Below, in pieces: positions 35,737-48,848 of a stretch of DNA of 64,000 nt (its first letter is position 1; every line of letters starts with the position of its first letter). Source of the stretch: Xestospongia bergquistia (lineage: Eukaryota; Porifera; Demospongiae; Haplosclerida; Petrosiidae); contig OZ014417.1 of NCBI GenBank assembly GCA_963965975.1, positions 372,001-436,000 of the forward strand, written 5' to 3'. Below the pieces are notes generated by a model. That model did no database searches. It saw only the letters and a program-made list of their open reading frames with translations, and had not been told where the DNA came from. Position numbers and translations under genes: made by a program.

Positions 35737-37354
35737 ATGCTTATAAAAGAATAGTAAGTTATTAGAAAGATAATGTGTGTGTTATTTTAGTATTTAAAGG
35801 TCACCTTTAATGAATATAATGATTATGTAATACAGTTAAATCTATTTTTATAACGTATATCTATTTTTTAGCCGAATAGTTCTACCATTTACATTAGAAG
35901 AGGTAAGCTATCTAATGTGTAATGTCACAAACAATAATATATTCCACAATTTTTACTTGACATTTACGAGATTTAGAGATTACGGTTTAAGGTGATACAT
36001 GAAATGTATTTAGAAGTTTGTAAACAGTTGAAAAATGAGGAAAACAATATGTTTATATAATATGTGTATGTGTATATAAATCTCCATTGTTGATGTGTTC
36101 ACTGTTATCTTTCTATTAGTATCATATAGGACAGTTATGGTCGGTAGCCCAAGCTAGTAAGAATGAGACAGGTGGGGGTGATGGTATAGAAGTATTAGTA
36201 AATGAACCTAGAGAGACAGAGACTCATGGGACGGGCCAATTCACGCACAAGATCTTTCATTTGTCACAGTAAATAAGTCTTTATTTGATATTTGGTATTT
36301 ACTATGTGGTCTGTTCTTTAGTAAAGTACCTAGAGTTTTACGAGCGCTTGCTCCTAAAGGATCTCTTGAAGTTCATGAACAAGCTATAAATGCTTTTCCT
36401 TACATTAAAACTGAAATTACAGTCAGTATAATTCAATTAAAATGTTGTTGTGTTATTATGTAATATTTAGAATCCTGATTACATGAAAGATGGCTTTCAT
36501 ATTACAATTGAATCTATGCATTTTGAAAATGACAGAGGGGAACAAGAGAATGTAAGTATGTGAAGTAATGTTCCTAAGAGTCATTTCTATACTAATGTTT
36601 TATAAGCACATACTTGTATTATAAGCCATGAATAGTTTATAAGCACATGCTTGTATTATAAGCTTCAAATGGTTTATAAGCACATACTGGTATTATAAGC
36701 CTCAGATGATTTATAAGCACGTGTTATAATCTTATTTTATAGGTTCATAATTTATCACCAGATATGTTAGCAAAGAGAGAAATTATCTACATTGACATAG
36801 TCAATGATCCATTTGATCCAAGAGTAAATTGTCCTCACATTATATTTTAAAACTATTTTAAATAACTCAACAGGATTACAAACCAGAATGGGATCCTAAA
36901 CTAGTTGGCTCAACTAAAGCAGGAAGAGGCCCACTTAAACCTGACTGGAAGGTAACCACAGTTTTGTAAACCACACCCCCTATATGTATTATTAACAGGA
37001 AACTAATCAGCCAATTATGTGTGCTTATAAACTAGTAACATGTGAATTTAAATGGTGGGGCCTACAAACAAAAGTGGAAAGTATGATAATGAAGGTATTA
37101 CATCATATTATGTAATATGTACAAGATAATACTTGTAGGCTGAACGTAGAATATTTACATCATTTCATCGTCAAGTGTATTGCTGGTTAGATGAATGGTA
37201 TGGACTAACAATGGATGATATACGACAGATTGAAGATGCAACAAAAGCAGAACTTGAAGAAGTGAGATTACAGCTTCTTCATGGAAATTAATATGTTATG
37301 TTTTTTCCTTAGCAACGTCATACTGGTGAACTTAGAGGTATGAGTGAACAATGA
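35737..37354 (+). CDS. Phosphatidylinositol transfer protein, class I
   Basis: Nine to ten small exons from [16 protein letters not shown] (exon 1 only 17 nt coding) to TGA at 37354. It follows PITPNA/B block by block: [55 protein letters not shown], the exchange loop region, [30 protein letters not shown] and [30 protein letters not shown]. The WW membrane-insertion pair (KWWGLQ) and Thr/Lys/Asn lipid-binding positions are present. It moves phosphatidylinositol and phosphatidylcholine between membranes in the cytosol. Whether it is the PITPNA/B or the PITPNC1 branch is not clear; the short C-terminal tail favours A/B-like. Confidence 0.92.
36601..36721. repeat. About 37-bp direct repeat in a PITP intron
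   Basis: Three and a half diverged units of TTTATAAGCACATRCTTGTA followed by TTATAAGC lie in the intron after the LTQENV-type exon. Confidence 0.85.
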
Positions 37355-37590
37355 AGAGGTTTTCACAAGTGGGATATTTATCAGGCAAAACTTGAGTGTG
37401 TCATTTCTAATGTGTTATTGTGAATTGCTATAATTCTATAATTCTACCATTATTTAATATTTTATAATGCTGTCTAATTAACTGTCACTTATTGAGCATG
37501 CTCAGTTGATGCTAGCGGGTGTGGCTCGATTTGCAGACTTTAGGGTGTGGCTCAGTGCGACCTTTTGGTGGAGCTATTTAGCACTCCGTA

Positions 37591-39463
37591 ATGACTACTT
37601 ACCAACAAGCGAGACAAGAGCTAATAAATGCTCTCGCACAAGATGCTAACAATCTGGATAGATTACAGAAGATTTATAAGCTACCTAAGAGCTATGTTCT
37701 TCTCGGACCACCTGCAACAGTCCATGCTCTGGAGATGTTAAATGTCTTTTCTCCAGAAGACCCTCTAGGATTAATAGAGATACCATCTTGGTTGGGAATG
37801 AAAGAAACAAGCAAAAAGATAAAGAAAATATTGAGATGTAAAAAAACTGATGGATTTAAATTTAGAGGAGTCAACGAGCTTCACAGTGATGTTGACTTTC
37901 ATCGTCTAATGGAGAAAATTCAGTTGTCTGGTCATTTTTTTCAAGCAGAGTTAGAGCTACTACAAGATGTTCTAGAAAGCAAATCAAATACAATACCCAG
38001 TATAGCAGATGCTCTTGCTACATTTAATGAAGTCACTGAAAAAACTCAACAAGTTATAACTGGACTCACACAAGTTATGATGGAGTTACATTTTGAGCCA
38101 AGGAGTCGTGTTGTTAAAGAAGCATTCTCACAATGTGAGTATAAATTTAAAAAATAATTACATAAGTTATTGTTCTTTTATAGCTTTTCAGGCGCCACAT
38201 GAAAGAAAGATATCAACTGAACATCCTATTAGATTTGTTCGTCCTCCTGTTCAAAATACAGGATCAGATCCTTTAAATCGAAAAAGTTATTTCACAGATG
38301 AAGTTCACAACTCTCCTATATCATCTCGTCGACCATTACCTCCTCCACCTAAAGGAAATAGCCCAGCTTTTCGAAAGCATTGGTCACCTATTTTAACTCC
38401 AACAAGAGTTATTGAAAAGGAGGCTGCAAAACAAGAGAGTAGAAAACTTCAGTCAGAAGAGACTACTAGATCACAGAAAACTGATATCAACAATCCAAGT
38501 TTGCAAGAATTGATAGCAAAACAAGCAGCCAAATTAAGAGCAGATAGTGCTGAGTTACAACGTCGCTATCCAGTTGGTTCATATGAGGCAACAGATAGCT
38601 TTAATCCTCCAACCATTAGTTGGTATGATGATACTGTTATAAACCAAACAACATCATCGTACGTAACCAAACCTTTTGCTCGTGATGATAATGTATTGAA
38701 CCAATGGATAAACCCTGGACCTCCATATAAAAGTACAATAATATTGTATATAATAGTAACTATAATTAATAATTTGCAGATATCCAACAAAAAACTGGTC
38801 CGCCTGTAAGTCCAAAACCGACTAAAGGAAGACGACCACAAGTTCCTCTTTTGCCACCTCACTTAAAAGACCAGGAATATCATAAGTTAAGAGAAAGTCG
38901 GCTAAATCGTCCAGATAGTTATGTTGACGTGAATGTAACAAAATGTTAGTTTTAAAATAAACAAATCAATTAATATTATTTAATTTTTCTATAGCTACTG
39001 GTCTTGCAGACAATAATATTCCACCTGATGTAAAAAGGCATGGATACCAAAATGTACAACAGAAACAATTACAACGTCCACCTAGTTATGTGACTATGAA
39101 AAGACGTAAGTCATTTATAGTAATGTGCTAATACTTAATCCATCAAGACAAAAACTTATAACAGCTTTATAAGTAGTCTCGTTTTAAATGTTCATAATCT
39201 ATTGTTTTTTTTCTATAGCTGTTAGTAGTCCAATGGAATATAATCCATTTCAGGACATGACTACTCCATCACTAGCTCCACCAATAATAGTAGAGTATGC
39301 CAATGTTGGACCTGGATTTCATATACCATTAAAAAATGACTTATCATCTTCTGATGAAGAATTGGATGACAAAGCAGCCACCAACTTTTCATGGGATGGT
39401 CATCAAATAAAAGAAGAATATGACACATTTACAACTTCCAATAATCCATTTGCAAATTATTAA
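37591..39463 (+). CDS. DED-like adaptor with proline-rich, tyrosine-motif tail
   Basis: Five exons (37591-38134, 38184-38732, 38780-38944, 38995-39105, 39219-39463) close as 537 aa. Residues 5-85 (QELINALAQ, LQKIYKLPKSYV, HALEMLNVFSPEDPLGLIEI, KKIKKIL) show the helix pattern of a death-effector-like domain, as in the next two genes. A helical segment follows, then proline motifs (SRRPLPPPPKGN, TGPPVSPKPTKGRRPQVPLLPP) suited to SH3 domains, and tyrosines in acidic or proline context (DSYVDV, PSYVTMK, MEYNPF, VEYANVG, EEYDTF). Every intron is phase 1, so exons could be shuffled without frame loss. No catalytic domain; a scaffold role is inferred. Confidence 0.7.
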
Positions 39464-39671
39464 AAATAAACAAAAAATTATTTATTTGTGTGATGTCATA
39501 ACTTGTTATTGCGCATTTCCTTTTCATAAAAACAATGAATTAGAGCAAGTGACAATTTAACATAATTCATATACTCTAGTGATGTCAATGGGGAAATTGT
39601 TTTCTATATAATGTGTTCTCATTACTTTTCTATTTTAGTCAGTGAGTAAAAGTACACAAACAAAGATAACC

Positions 39672-40914
39672 ATGGAGAAAAAATTACAGGTTCAATTTCA
39701 AAAAATAGTCGATAAATTTGCAACGGAGCTGACAGATCAAGAGAAAGTCCGGCTCGTTTATATCTTTGAGCTACCTCGGAAGTATTATGAAGAATACATT
39801 ACTATAGTATTTCAAGGCCTTCAGATGATGGGTATCTACAGTATTAAAAACCCTGAGGGACTTTTAGATATTGCTGAAGTTCTAGAGAGAGAGGACTTAA
39901 AAGTGAAATTACAGTCTGAAATTCAACAGTTTAAAAGGCAGACCCGATTGAGAAGAACTTCATCAGCATTTAATATTGGACAAATCTTTGACAATGTTGA
40001 CTTAGGTCCCTCATTAGAAATTGCTACAAAACAAATAGAAATAGCTCGAGACAGTTCTGAACTTCTTTGTAAAATGTGTAAACATCGTTTTCGAAATGAG
40101 CAAGAAAAGTATAAGAGGGTTCAGAAACATTTTGATGGAGTTCTAACAAAACTAACTGAAGCAGTTGATTTGCTTACTCTTGCTGGAGAAGAAGCTTTGG
40201 ACAATCAAAGTAAGTGAAAATATAATATCTAGTTTTGTTACTCTGGGTATTGTCAGATCATGATTTACCAATTCCTGCTACTGAAGATAAAGAAGAGGAG
40301 GAAGTAAAAGTTTTTATTAAAGATATACAAGAGACAACAAATAATGTATCAACATCACACAGTGCTCACCCCTTGTCCACACATAGTGCTCATCGCTTGG
40401 CCACACACGGTGTTCATCCCTTGCCATCACATCTAGGGTCAAACTCTCCAACACAACGTAACACTCGACCTCTCATTCCATTGTTACCCCCAAAAGACAA
40501 GACAAGTATATTAACAAATATAATATTATTAATGTTATAATTATGTAATTACTATATATATATAATAGAGGCTCAATTACCCAACAAGAAGATACCACCA
40601 CCTCCTCCTCCAAAACCTAAAAAGTTGCTATCAAGGTCTGAACAAATTGATGATCCTGATTATGACATTCCAGATATTGGCCGGAAACTGGACAATACTG
40701 GTTCCGGTACTGGAGATAGTGGACTAGGGAGAGAGGGATGGCCTGAGCCTGTAGGTATGTAGTAATTATTAATGTTAAATTGTATCATGTTCTATCATAT
40801 TCTCTTTTATTAGTCAAGAAAAAAGAATATCAAGCATTGTTGTTAGTAGAAGAGACATGTGATGAATATACAAAACTTAATCCACTTTTAAAACAAAATT
40901 ATAATTCTAACTGA
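39672..40914 (+). CDS. DED-like adaptor X, intact copy
   Basis: Four exons (39672-40209, 40257-40505, 40569-40754, 40814-40914) close as 357 aa. The start ACCATGG at 39672 has strong context; the upstream in-frame GTG is not used. Residues 8-90 (FQKIVDKFATELTDQEKV, LVYIFELP, FQGLQMMGIYSIKNPEGLL, LEREDLKVKL) give the best DED match in the window. A helical block (residues 95-180) is followed by a His/Ser-rich linker, KKIPPPPPPKPKKLL, and DDPDYDIPDIG, whose YDIP suits a Crk-type SH2 domain, then CDEYTKLN. All introns are phase 1. A truncated second copy lies at 46153. Adaptor role inferred. Confidence 0.72.
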
Positions 40915-41251
40915 ACTATTACTGTATACTGTAATTATAGTGGTACTAGATTTAAAGTTTCTTTTCATATAGTTTTAATGTTTTCATTTAATAAAGGCTG
41001 GAAATAAAGACGACAACTTTTAATCTGTTTGTAAAGAAAGTTATAGTCTATTAAATGTTTTTATTTTGGTTTGATGTCATTTGATGTCACGAATAATTAT
41101 TATTACAAATAATTTTGATAAACTATAATTAATAACAGGAAGTTTATCATAAGTTACTCAATGAAGCTCTGACTGGCTACTCATTATTCGCCAGAAATTT
41201 TAAAGCATCGTATTTCTCTATTGTGCGTTGCTAAGTGCTGGATAGATCAAA

Positions 41252-44200
41252 ATGAGCACTGAATTTCGTGACATTGTTTTCCAAACAGCTCGAAGTCTTC
41301 GTCAAGAAGAGAGTCAGGATTTGGTATATCTCTATAACTTACGACCGAGCTTCAACCAGTCAAGACCTATAGAAGTTTTGATGCAACTTGAAGTCCTGCA
41401 AAATATATCAGAATCCAATCCAGAAACACTCGCTATAGTTTTAGAAAGAGTAAAGAGATTTGATCTTGCAAAAGACGTTCGAAAATGGATGAAACAAAGC
41501 AAAAAGAAGAAAGAGAAAAGGACAGCCATAATACCTCATGAACAAACTCCTACGTCCCAGTTCTTACATGCAGAGGTAGTCATTAGTAAGATGGGAATAG
41601 AGCATGTTGTACATCGCCTTCATGTACTACAAGAACACATTGAGTTATGGTTGTCAAATTGTGATGTTTCACCAGAACTCAAGGATGCTGTTCAGTTTTG
41701 TTCACTTGTAACTACAAAACTATCAACAATTGAAAAGAAATTAGTACCTGGTCGTTGCTTTAGACGTTCAAGCAGTAGTCCTAGTACTAGTGATGAAGAA
41801 CGATTACCATCTTCATCTTTCACCAGTACTATAGGTATGACTATAGTATGATGTATGTAAACTTAGACATTTTTTAAATTTTAGGTTGTACAAGAGTAGA
41901 GCTACAACTAGAACAACAACTGCAACAGCAGTATGTTAAAGAACAAGTACCTCATTCACCAAAAAGTAAGTAAATTATCACTATTAAGGACTATTACCTT
42001 ACTCCTTATTTAAGCTACAAAGGAAGTTCATAACAGGATGTGTACTAATACATCAATGAGAGTACCACAACCATTAGTAGGTCTATTACCAAAGGCAGTT
42101 GTAGTAGAAGATCATGAAGATACTGGTTCTGGTAGTGACAGTGGATTTAGTGATGTCAAACAATTCTTAAAACCAAGGCAACCACCACGTTCTGTTTTAG
42201 TAACTCCACAAGAAGAGACAATTGACAAAGGCATCTATGAAAATGCACCTGTAGATCAACAAAGATATATGACACTACAGAAAGAAGAAATGACTACAGA
42301 TAAATATGCTACACTTGGAGAGACTTATGTCCCAACAACAGATAACTGTTATGAGGAAACACAACAACAAGGTTAGTTTTTTTAAACAGATTATTTTGAA
42401 TATAAAAGGAAACTACATTTAACATCCTACTACATCATATTTAGTATATTGTATAGTCAGCTATTCATTGTAAGTAAATTATCGTCATTTTTGTCTCTAC
42501 AGATGATGATGACCCTTATGAAGTAGTTCAATATACAGCAACGACAGATAAATATTATGGAGAAACACACGAACAAGGTTTGTTTTTTTCGTATACTGTT
42601 AATCCTCCAAACACAATTTTTCTTCCTGGCACATACAGCATGCCAGGCAGTCCTATAATCATTTCAGCCAACATGTTATGTATCTAGGTTATGCTTGTTT
42701 TCATTGCTTTAATATGTCGTTGTATGTGACTTTCAAGAGCAATGAATAAAATTAATCCGCATATACCAACCAATGAATTTCATTAACCCTAACTGCAAGT
42801 GGTATGAGATGGGTGTGACTGACAATATTCAAAACTTCTCCCTAGCTTACTCTTCTATGTTTTTCTAGCATTCTATAGCTATTAGTCTCTGACACTGCAG
42901 CTAATTATGCAATCTTTGTAGCTCTAGTCAGTGTTTCACAGTGAAGTTGGTATCTACCAAATCAATTATAGGATGACTTTTTCAAGTAGTCTTGTTATAT
43001 AATTATTGTCTAGTCAAAGAAAACCACACTTACTACTTAATTACACAAAGTACATTAAAATGCATTTTTTGGCAAAATAAGTATTTTGTGCAATAATAAT
43101 GTATGTTGTCTAAGCTTCCATTTTAATACCAAAGTTTTGGTGATTCTTCATTAATTTTCACAAAAAATGGCAGTTAAATGATAAACGTCTTCTGGCAGGT
43201 CTGATTAATTATTTCTCTGCTAACACCGCATAGCTGTAGGAATTAAGACGGGAGACTCTCGTCCCTACCTATAAATTGACTGGATATCTAGGACAATACT
43301 TTAAAAATGATACCTTCCATTGTCAAAAGTTCCTAATCTCAATACATGTCAAACTTCACCTGCCCCATTGCCTCCAACTGTGCAACTATAAGAAATGTTC
43401 CATTAGTTCAGCAAAGAATTTATGGAAAGTGTGGCCAAAGTGGTTGCAATTATAAAAATTAATATTTAAAAAAACTATTTATTTCAACAGCATTTTAACT
43501 GTTATTGTACCTATCAAAAACCTATTAAATCTATCACTAACAAATAGTAGATATTAAACTAAGCAAACAGTACCTAGATGTGAAGTCGCAAAAATGAGCA
43601 GTCATCAAGAACTAGAGTAAAATCAACTTAACACAAGGCAAACAGTTACTTACACTTGCAAGACATAAACAAAAGACACTAAACTTTGAGTCAAACACAG
43701 ATATATAACAAAGAGTAGATATTGAATTAAACAAACAGTAACTATATGTGAGCAAACTAAAGGGCAACATATAGAGTTATATCAAATTTATATGAACTAG
43801 ACTAGATACTACAGAGTACACTGGTTCTGTAGGGGACTATAGGGAGAGAAGGATGGCCTAATATAGAAGGTATACCTTGTACACATAATTTTTCATTTCT
43901 TTTTATATTAGACATGAAGCCGAAGGACTACAAACCACTGATCTCAGTTCCAGATAGCCATGAATACACACAAGTGAGGCAAAAATCAATTTTACCTTTA
44001 AAAGAAAATAACATCACAATCAGCCCTTATGTAACAGGTCAGATTAGTACATCAGTAATTTGTAGTGCTATGATAAAAAGAGTACAATATGAGTGTTTGT
44101 CTAACTCTCTTGTTTCTTGCTACCAGATCACTTGTATGGTGTTAATATAGCAAAGACAAAACTCTTTTATATACAAGGTAATAAGGCTCAGTCACTTCAT

Positions 44201-46058
44201 TGGGAAGAATATGGCTTGAGACTTTATTCACATCTAAATTCCATTTCTGCAACTGATAAATGTGAAGTAGCTATAACTGTGCTGGTTGGAGGTCACTTTA
44301 AGTTTCCAAAAAGGGCAAAGTTAGTCAGTGCAATATATGCTATCTCTGTTGCCAAGCCACTCCTCAAACCTCTAATGTTACAGATACAACACTGTGTTAA
44401 CTTACAGACAAAGTCTCAAGCTAACCGCCTACACTTTGTTAGAGCTCCTCTTTCTAATTCAAGATTACCTTATGTATTTACACTGCTTGATCGAGGACAG
44501 TTTTATCCAGGAAACCGATATGGTTCTATCATGTGTCATCATTTTTGTGCTATGGGTGTTGTAGCAGAACAGAACCAGCAACCACATGGAGAGTCAGATA
44601 CTGAGGAGAGCAGTGATGAAAATGAATCAACAAATGAGGATAATGGTTCTACTAATGAAGAGGGAAGTAATACAACTGATGAGGAAAATGAAGAAGACTA
44701 TCCTGAGCAGAAAGATGAAGAGAATGAAGATAGTATGCATAATAGCAAAGGAACACCTGACACAGCATCTGGTAAAAAAACACAATAATGAAATTAATTT
44801 ATTCCTTTGCTTAGAGTTGAACAATACCAGTGATTTGGTTACTAGTGGTACAAGATCATCTTTTAAATCATCTTCAGAGTTGACTCAAGAATTACCTCCT
44901 AGTTCCTTATCAACTGGACTTGATGCAAATAGTCAATGTGGTCCTGACACTAAAAATGAAGGTATTTTTTGAAGAAATTAATAGTTATTATTTTTGATTT
45001 GCTTCATACCAGGTGCTATGCCATTATTATTTATGTACACTGGAATACTTTATTATCAGCAAAGGGATGAAGACTGGATGGTGAGGTTTTTTGTTGTAAA
45101 AGATCTTGATGCTCTGTTAAGGGTAATCTCTGTAATTGATTGAGTGCATAAATCTATTATTTTTCGGTGTCATAGTATGTAAAAGAGGAATATCAACATG
45201 CTGTTGTGGATAGAGATGATCCTATTCATTTTAATTTTGTCAATGAAAATGGATTTATTGAACTAATTTTGAAACAAGAGTTACCTCCAGGATGGACAAT
45301 TGAGCCAATATTTGAACCATGCAAGGTGTGTCGACACAAATTAGCATGTATCACCTAGCATTCTTAATCTAGCTATGGCAGGCTGATATTGATAAATTTG
45401 GATCAACTCAGTGCTCTCTGCCTTCATCATGCCAGCTGTTAGTATATGCTGATCATGATGAGTCAAACATTGCTAAACGTCTTGTCTACCCTATCCCATT
45501 GGAAGGTATAACCCCTCCACGAACAATAAAAATTCATCGGAAATTAATTAAGAATTTATCAGGTGTGAACTTTGGCAGACTATAGAAACTGATAACAGTT
45601 GTTGTATTGTATAGGTATAGTTGAAAAGTCACAAGATACTAGTGTCATCACAGACCAATCTTCACCTGGAACAATAAAGACAGGTGAATTAACATAGATT
45701 AATACATTATTATGATTGTAGTCTCCTCATATTGACAGATGTTGATATTATTGAAATGAAAAAATTATTCAGGAAAGTTCTCACAAAACACTATGCTGCT
45801 TTAACTGGCTTGCCGCAAGTATCATTGCGAGACCTAGCTGCTGAAATGTTTTCTGTTGGACTTATTAGTAAAGGAGTACAAAAGAAACCAAAACTAGAAG
45901 TCATTATTGGTGAATTCCAGACAGGAATGAATTTTATAACAAGCCACGCAGAATTACTAGAACATTTAGCAAAATTCTTGATATGTTTTGAAAAAATAGG
46001 GGGCAGTTTTGCTCAAGCTGCTAGTGTTCTTCAGAGTGAATGGACTGAAATAACTTAA
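41252..46058 (+). CDS. DED-like adaptor Y1 read in phase into a ZU5-like multidomain protein
   Basis: Exons 41252-41834, 41885-41965, 42015-42371, 42503-42577 encode a DED-like N-terminus (FRDIVFQTARSLRQEESQDL, MQLEVLQNISESNPETLAIVLERV), a helical block, a Gln-rich linker and tyrosine tail (GIYENAP, DPYEVVQYT, DKYYGET). Exons 43912-44037, 44127-44771, 44815-44961, 45013-45122, 45176-45325, 45382-45562, 45615-45683, 45739-46058 follow in phase and give a ZU5-like domain (VAITVLVGGHFKFPKRAKLVSAIYAI, KPLMLQIQHCVNL, FYPGNRYGSIMCHHFC), an acidic linker, a second domain (YYQQRDEDWMVRFFVVKDL; GWTIEP; CQLLVYADHD) and a C-terminal helical domain (VLTKHYAALTGLP; LLEHLAKFLICFEKIGGSF). The sum is 948 codons with no frame break. 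ZU5 domains scaffold membrane or death-signalling proteins. Alternatively two genes: a separate start at ATG 43914 is possible. Confidence 0.6.
42578..43911 (+). other. 1.3-kb stretch inside the Y1-ZU5 gene with a relic exon
   Basis: If the fusion is real this is one long intron; otherwise it is intergenic. It is AT-rich with no open frame. At 43818-43875 it keeps a decayed copy of the end of adaptor X exon 3 (CACTGGTTCTGTAGGGGA ... GGGAGAGAAGGATGGCCT), matching the intact 40695-40754 stretch with several changes. Confidence 0.65.
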
Positions 46059-46152
46059 CACAGGGGACTTTAACTTTGTGGTGGATTAAATCTTTTATGT
46101 CATTGTTTGCTATAATTATGAGAAAATAATTTTAGGTCTCCACCTCCTTACA

Positions 46153-46156
46153 GTCC

Positions 46157-46191
<35 letters not shown>

Positions 46192-47202
46192 CTTAAAAGT
46201 GAAATTACAGTCTGAAATTCAACAGTTTAAAAGGCAGACCTGATTGAGAAGAACTTCATCAGCATTTAATATTGGACAAATCTTTGACAATGTTGACTTA
46301 GGTCCCTCATTAGAAATTGCTACAAAACAAATAGAAATAGCTCGAGACAGTTCTGAACTTCTTTGTAAAATGTGTAAACATCGTTTTCGAAATGAGCAAG
46401 AAAAGTATAAGAGGGTTCAGAAACATTTTGATGGAATTCTAACAAAACTAACTGAAGCAGTTGATTTGCTTACTCTTGCTGGAGAAGAAGCTTTGGACAA
46501 TCAAAGTAAGTGAAAATATAATATCTAGTTTTGTTACTCTGGGTATTGTCAGATCATGATTTACCAATTCCTGCTACTGAAGATAAAGAAGAGGAGGAAG
46601 TAAAAGTTTTTATTAAAGATATACAAGAGACAACAAATAATGTATCAACATCACACAGTGCTCACCCCTTGTCCACACATAGTGCTCATCACTTGGCCAC
46701 ACACGGTGTTCATCCCTTGCTATCACATCTAGGGTCAAACTCTCCAACACAACGTAACACTCGACCTTTCATTCCATTGTTACCCCCAAAAGACAAGACA
46801 AGTATATTAACAAATATAATATTATTAATGTTATAATTATGTAATTACTATATATAATAGAGGCTCAATTATCCAACAAGAAGATACCACCACCTCCTCC
46901 TCCAAAACCTAAAAAGTTGCTATCAAGGTCTGAACAAATTGATGATCTAGATTATGACATTCCAGATATTGGCCGGAAACTGGACAATACTGGTTCCGGT
47001 ACTGGAGATAGTGGACTAGGGAGAGAGGGATGGCCTGAGCCTGTAGGTATGTAGTAATTATTAAATGTTTTAATTGTATCATGTTCTATTGTATTCTCTT
47101 TTATTAGTCAAGAAAAATGAATATCAAACATTGTTGTTAATAGAAGAGACATGTGATGAATACACAAAACTATCTTTAAAACAAAATTATAATCCTAACT
47201 GA
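46153..47202 (+). pseudogene. DED-like adaptor X, 5'-truncated second copy
   Basis: A second copy of X begins abruptly at a (GA)n run (about 46154-46185) inside what was the DED-like region: the segment matching residues 1-75 or so is gone. Where the intact gene reads CGA (Arg) in the codon run AGG-CAG-ACC-CGA-TTG, this copy has TGA at 46241-46243. Downstream exons are still open and nearly identical to 39672's exons (including GDSGLGREGWPEPV and the tail CDEYTKL), ending TGA at 47202. An internal Met (in LLCKMCKHRF) could start a shorter protein, but no promoter or DED remains, so pseudogene is the likelier state. Confidence 0.8.
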
Positions 47203-47553
47203 ACTGGTTTCTTTATTACTTACTGTATATTGTAATTATAGTGGTACTAGATTTAAACTTTCTTTTCATATTGTTTTAATGTTTAATAAAGGCTAGGAAT
47301 AAAGACGACAACTTTTAATCTGTTTGTAATATAGTCTATTAAATGTTTTTATTTTGGTTGATGTCATTTGATGTCATTATTATTATAAATGTTGATAACT
47401 ATATTAATAACAGGAAGTTATTCATGAGTTATCGAGGCCACTTCAATGAAGCGTAGATTTAAAATGCACTCCGAAGCTCTGGCTATTCATTCGCCAGAAA
47501 CTTTAAGCATCGTGTTTCTCTATTGTGCGTTGCTAAGTGCTGGATAGATCAAA

Positions 47554-48848
47554 ATGAGTACCGAATTTCGTGACATTGTTTTCCAAACAGCTCGAAGTCT
47601 TCGTCAAGAAGAGAGCCAGGATTTAGTATATCTCTATAACTTACCACCGAGCTTCAACCAGTCAAGACCTATGGATGTCTTGATGCAACTTGAAGTCCTG
47701 CAAAAGATATCAGAATCCAATCCAGAAACACTCGCTATAGTTTTAGAAAGAGTAAAGAGATTTGATCTTGCAAAAGACGTTCGAAAATGGATGAAACAAA
47801 GCAAAAAGAAGAAAGAGAAAAGAACAGCCATAGTACCTCATGAACAAACTCCTACTCCTACGTCCCAGTTCTTACATGCAGAGGTAGCCATTACTAAGAT
47901 GACAATAGAGCATGCTGTACATCGCCTTCATGTACTACAAGAACACATTGAGTTATGGTCATCAAATTGTGATGTTTCACCAGAACTCAAGGATGCTGTT
48001 CAGTTTTGTTCACTTGTAACTACAAAACTATCAACAATTGAAAAGAAATTAGTACCTGGTCGTTGCTTTAGACGTTCAAGCAGTAGTCCTAGTAGCAGTG
48101 ATGAAGAGCCATCACCACCTTCATCTTTCACCAGTACTATAGGTATGACTATAGTATATATGATACATGTAAACTTTGACATTTTTAAAATTTTAGGTTG
48201 TACAAGAATAGAGCAACAATTAGAACAACAACTGCAACAACAACAAGTACCTCATTCACCAAAAAGTTAGTAATTTGTCACTATTAAGGAGTATTACCTT
48301 ACTCCCTATTTAGCTACAAAGGAAGTTCATAACAGGATGTGTACTAATACATCAATGAGAGTACCAACACCATTAGTAGGTCTATTACCAAAGGCAGTTG
48401 TAGTAGAAGATCATGAAGATACTGGTTCTGGTAGTGACAGTGGATTTAGTGATGTCAAACAATTCCTAAAACCAAGGCAGCCACCACGTTCTGTTTTAGT
48501 AACTCCACAAGAAGAGACAATTGACGAAGGGATCTACGAAAAACCACCTGTAGATCTACAAAGATATATGACACTACGGAAAGATGAAGTAACTACAGAT
48601 GAATATGCTACACTTGGAGGGACTTATGTCACAACAACAGATAACTGTTACGAGGAAACACAACAACAAGGTTAGTTTTTTTAAACAGATTATTTTGAAT
48701 ATAAAAGGAAAATACATGATAACAGTTAACATCCTACTATACTATATTTAGTATATTATATTAGTCATCCTACGCATGTGAGTAAATTATTGTCATTTTT
48801 GTCTCTACAGATGATGACCCTTATGAAGTAGTTCAATATACAACATGA
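47554..48848 (+). CDS. DED-like adaptor Y2 (second copy, no ZU5)
   Basis: Four exons (47554-48142, 48197-48265, 48314-48670, 48811-48848) close as 350 aa. It is about 95% like Y1 over the DED-like part (FRDIVFQTARSLRQEESQDL, MQLEVLQKISESNPETLAI), the helical block with CFRRSSSSPSSSDEEPS, and the tyrosine tail (EGIYEKPP, LQRYMTL, DPYEVVQYTT). The last exon ends in TGA right after VVQYTT, where Y1 instead continues TDKYYGETHEQ and splices on. The donor of exon 2 is GTTAGT, weaker than GTAAGT in Y1. So this copy gives a free adaptor while Y1 may be tethered to ZU5. Confidence 0.75.

Noticed and set aside
39642..39671. Upstream start for adaptor X at a GTG
   Set aside because: Not an ATG; ACCATGG at 39672 is the first good start. 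An upstream 5' UTR exon ending near 39640 remains possible.
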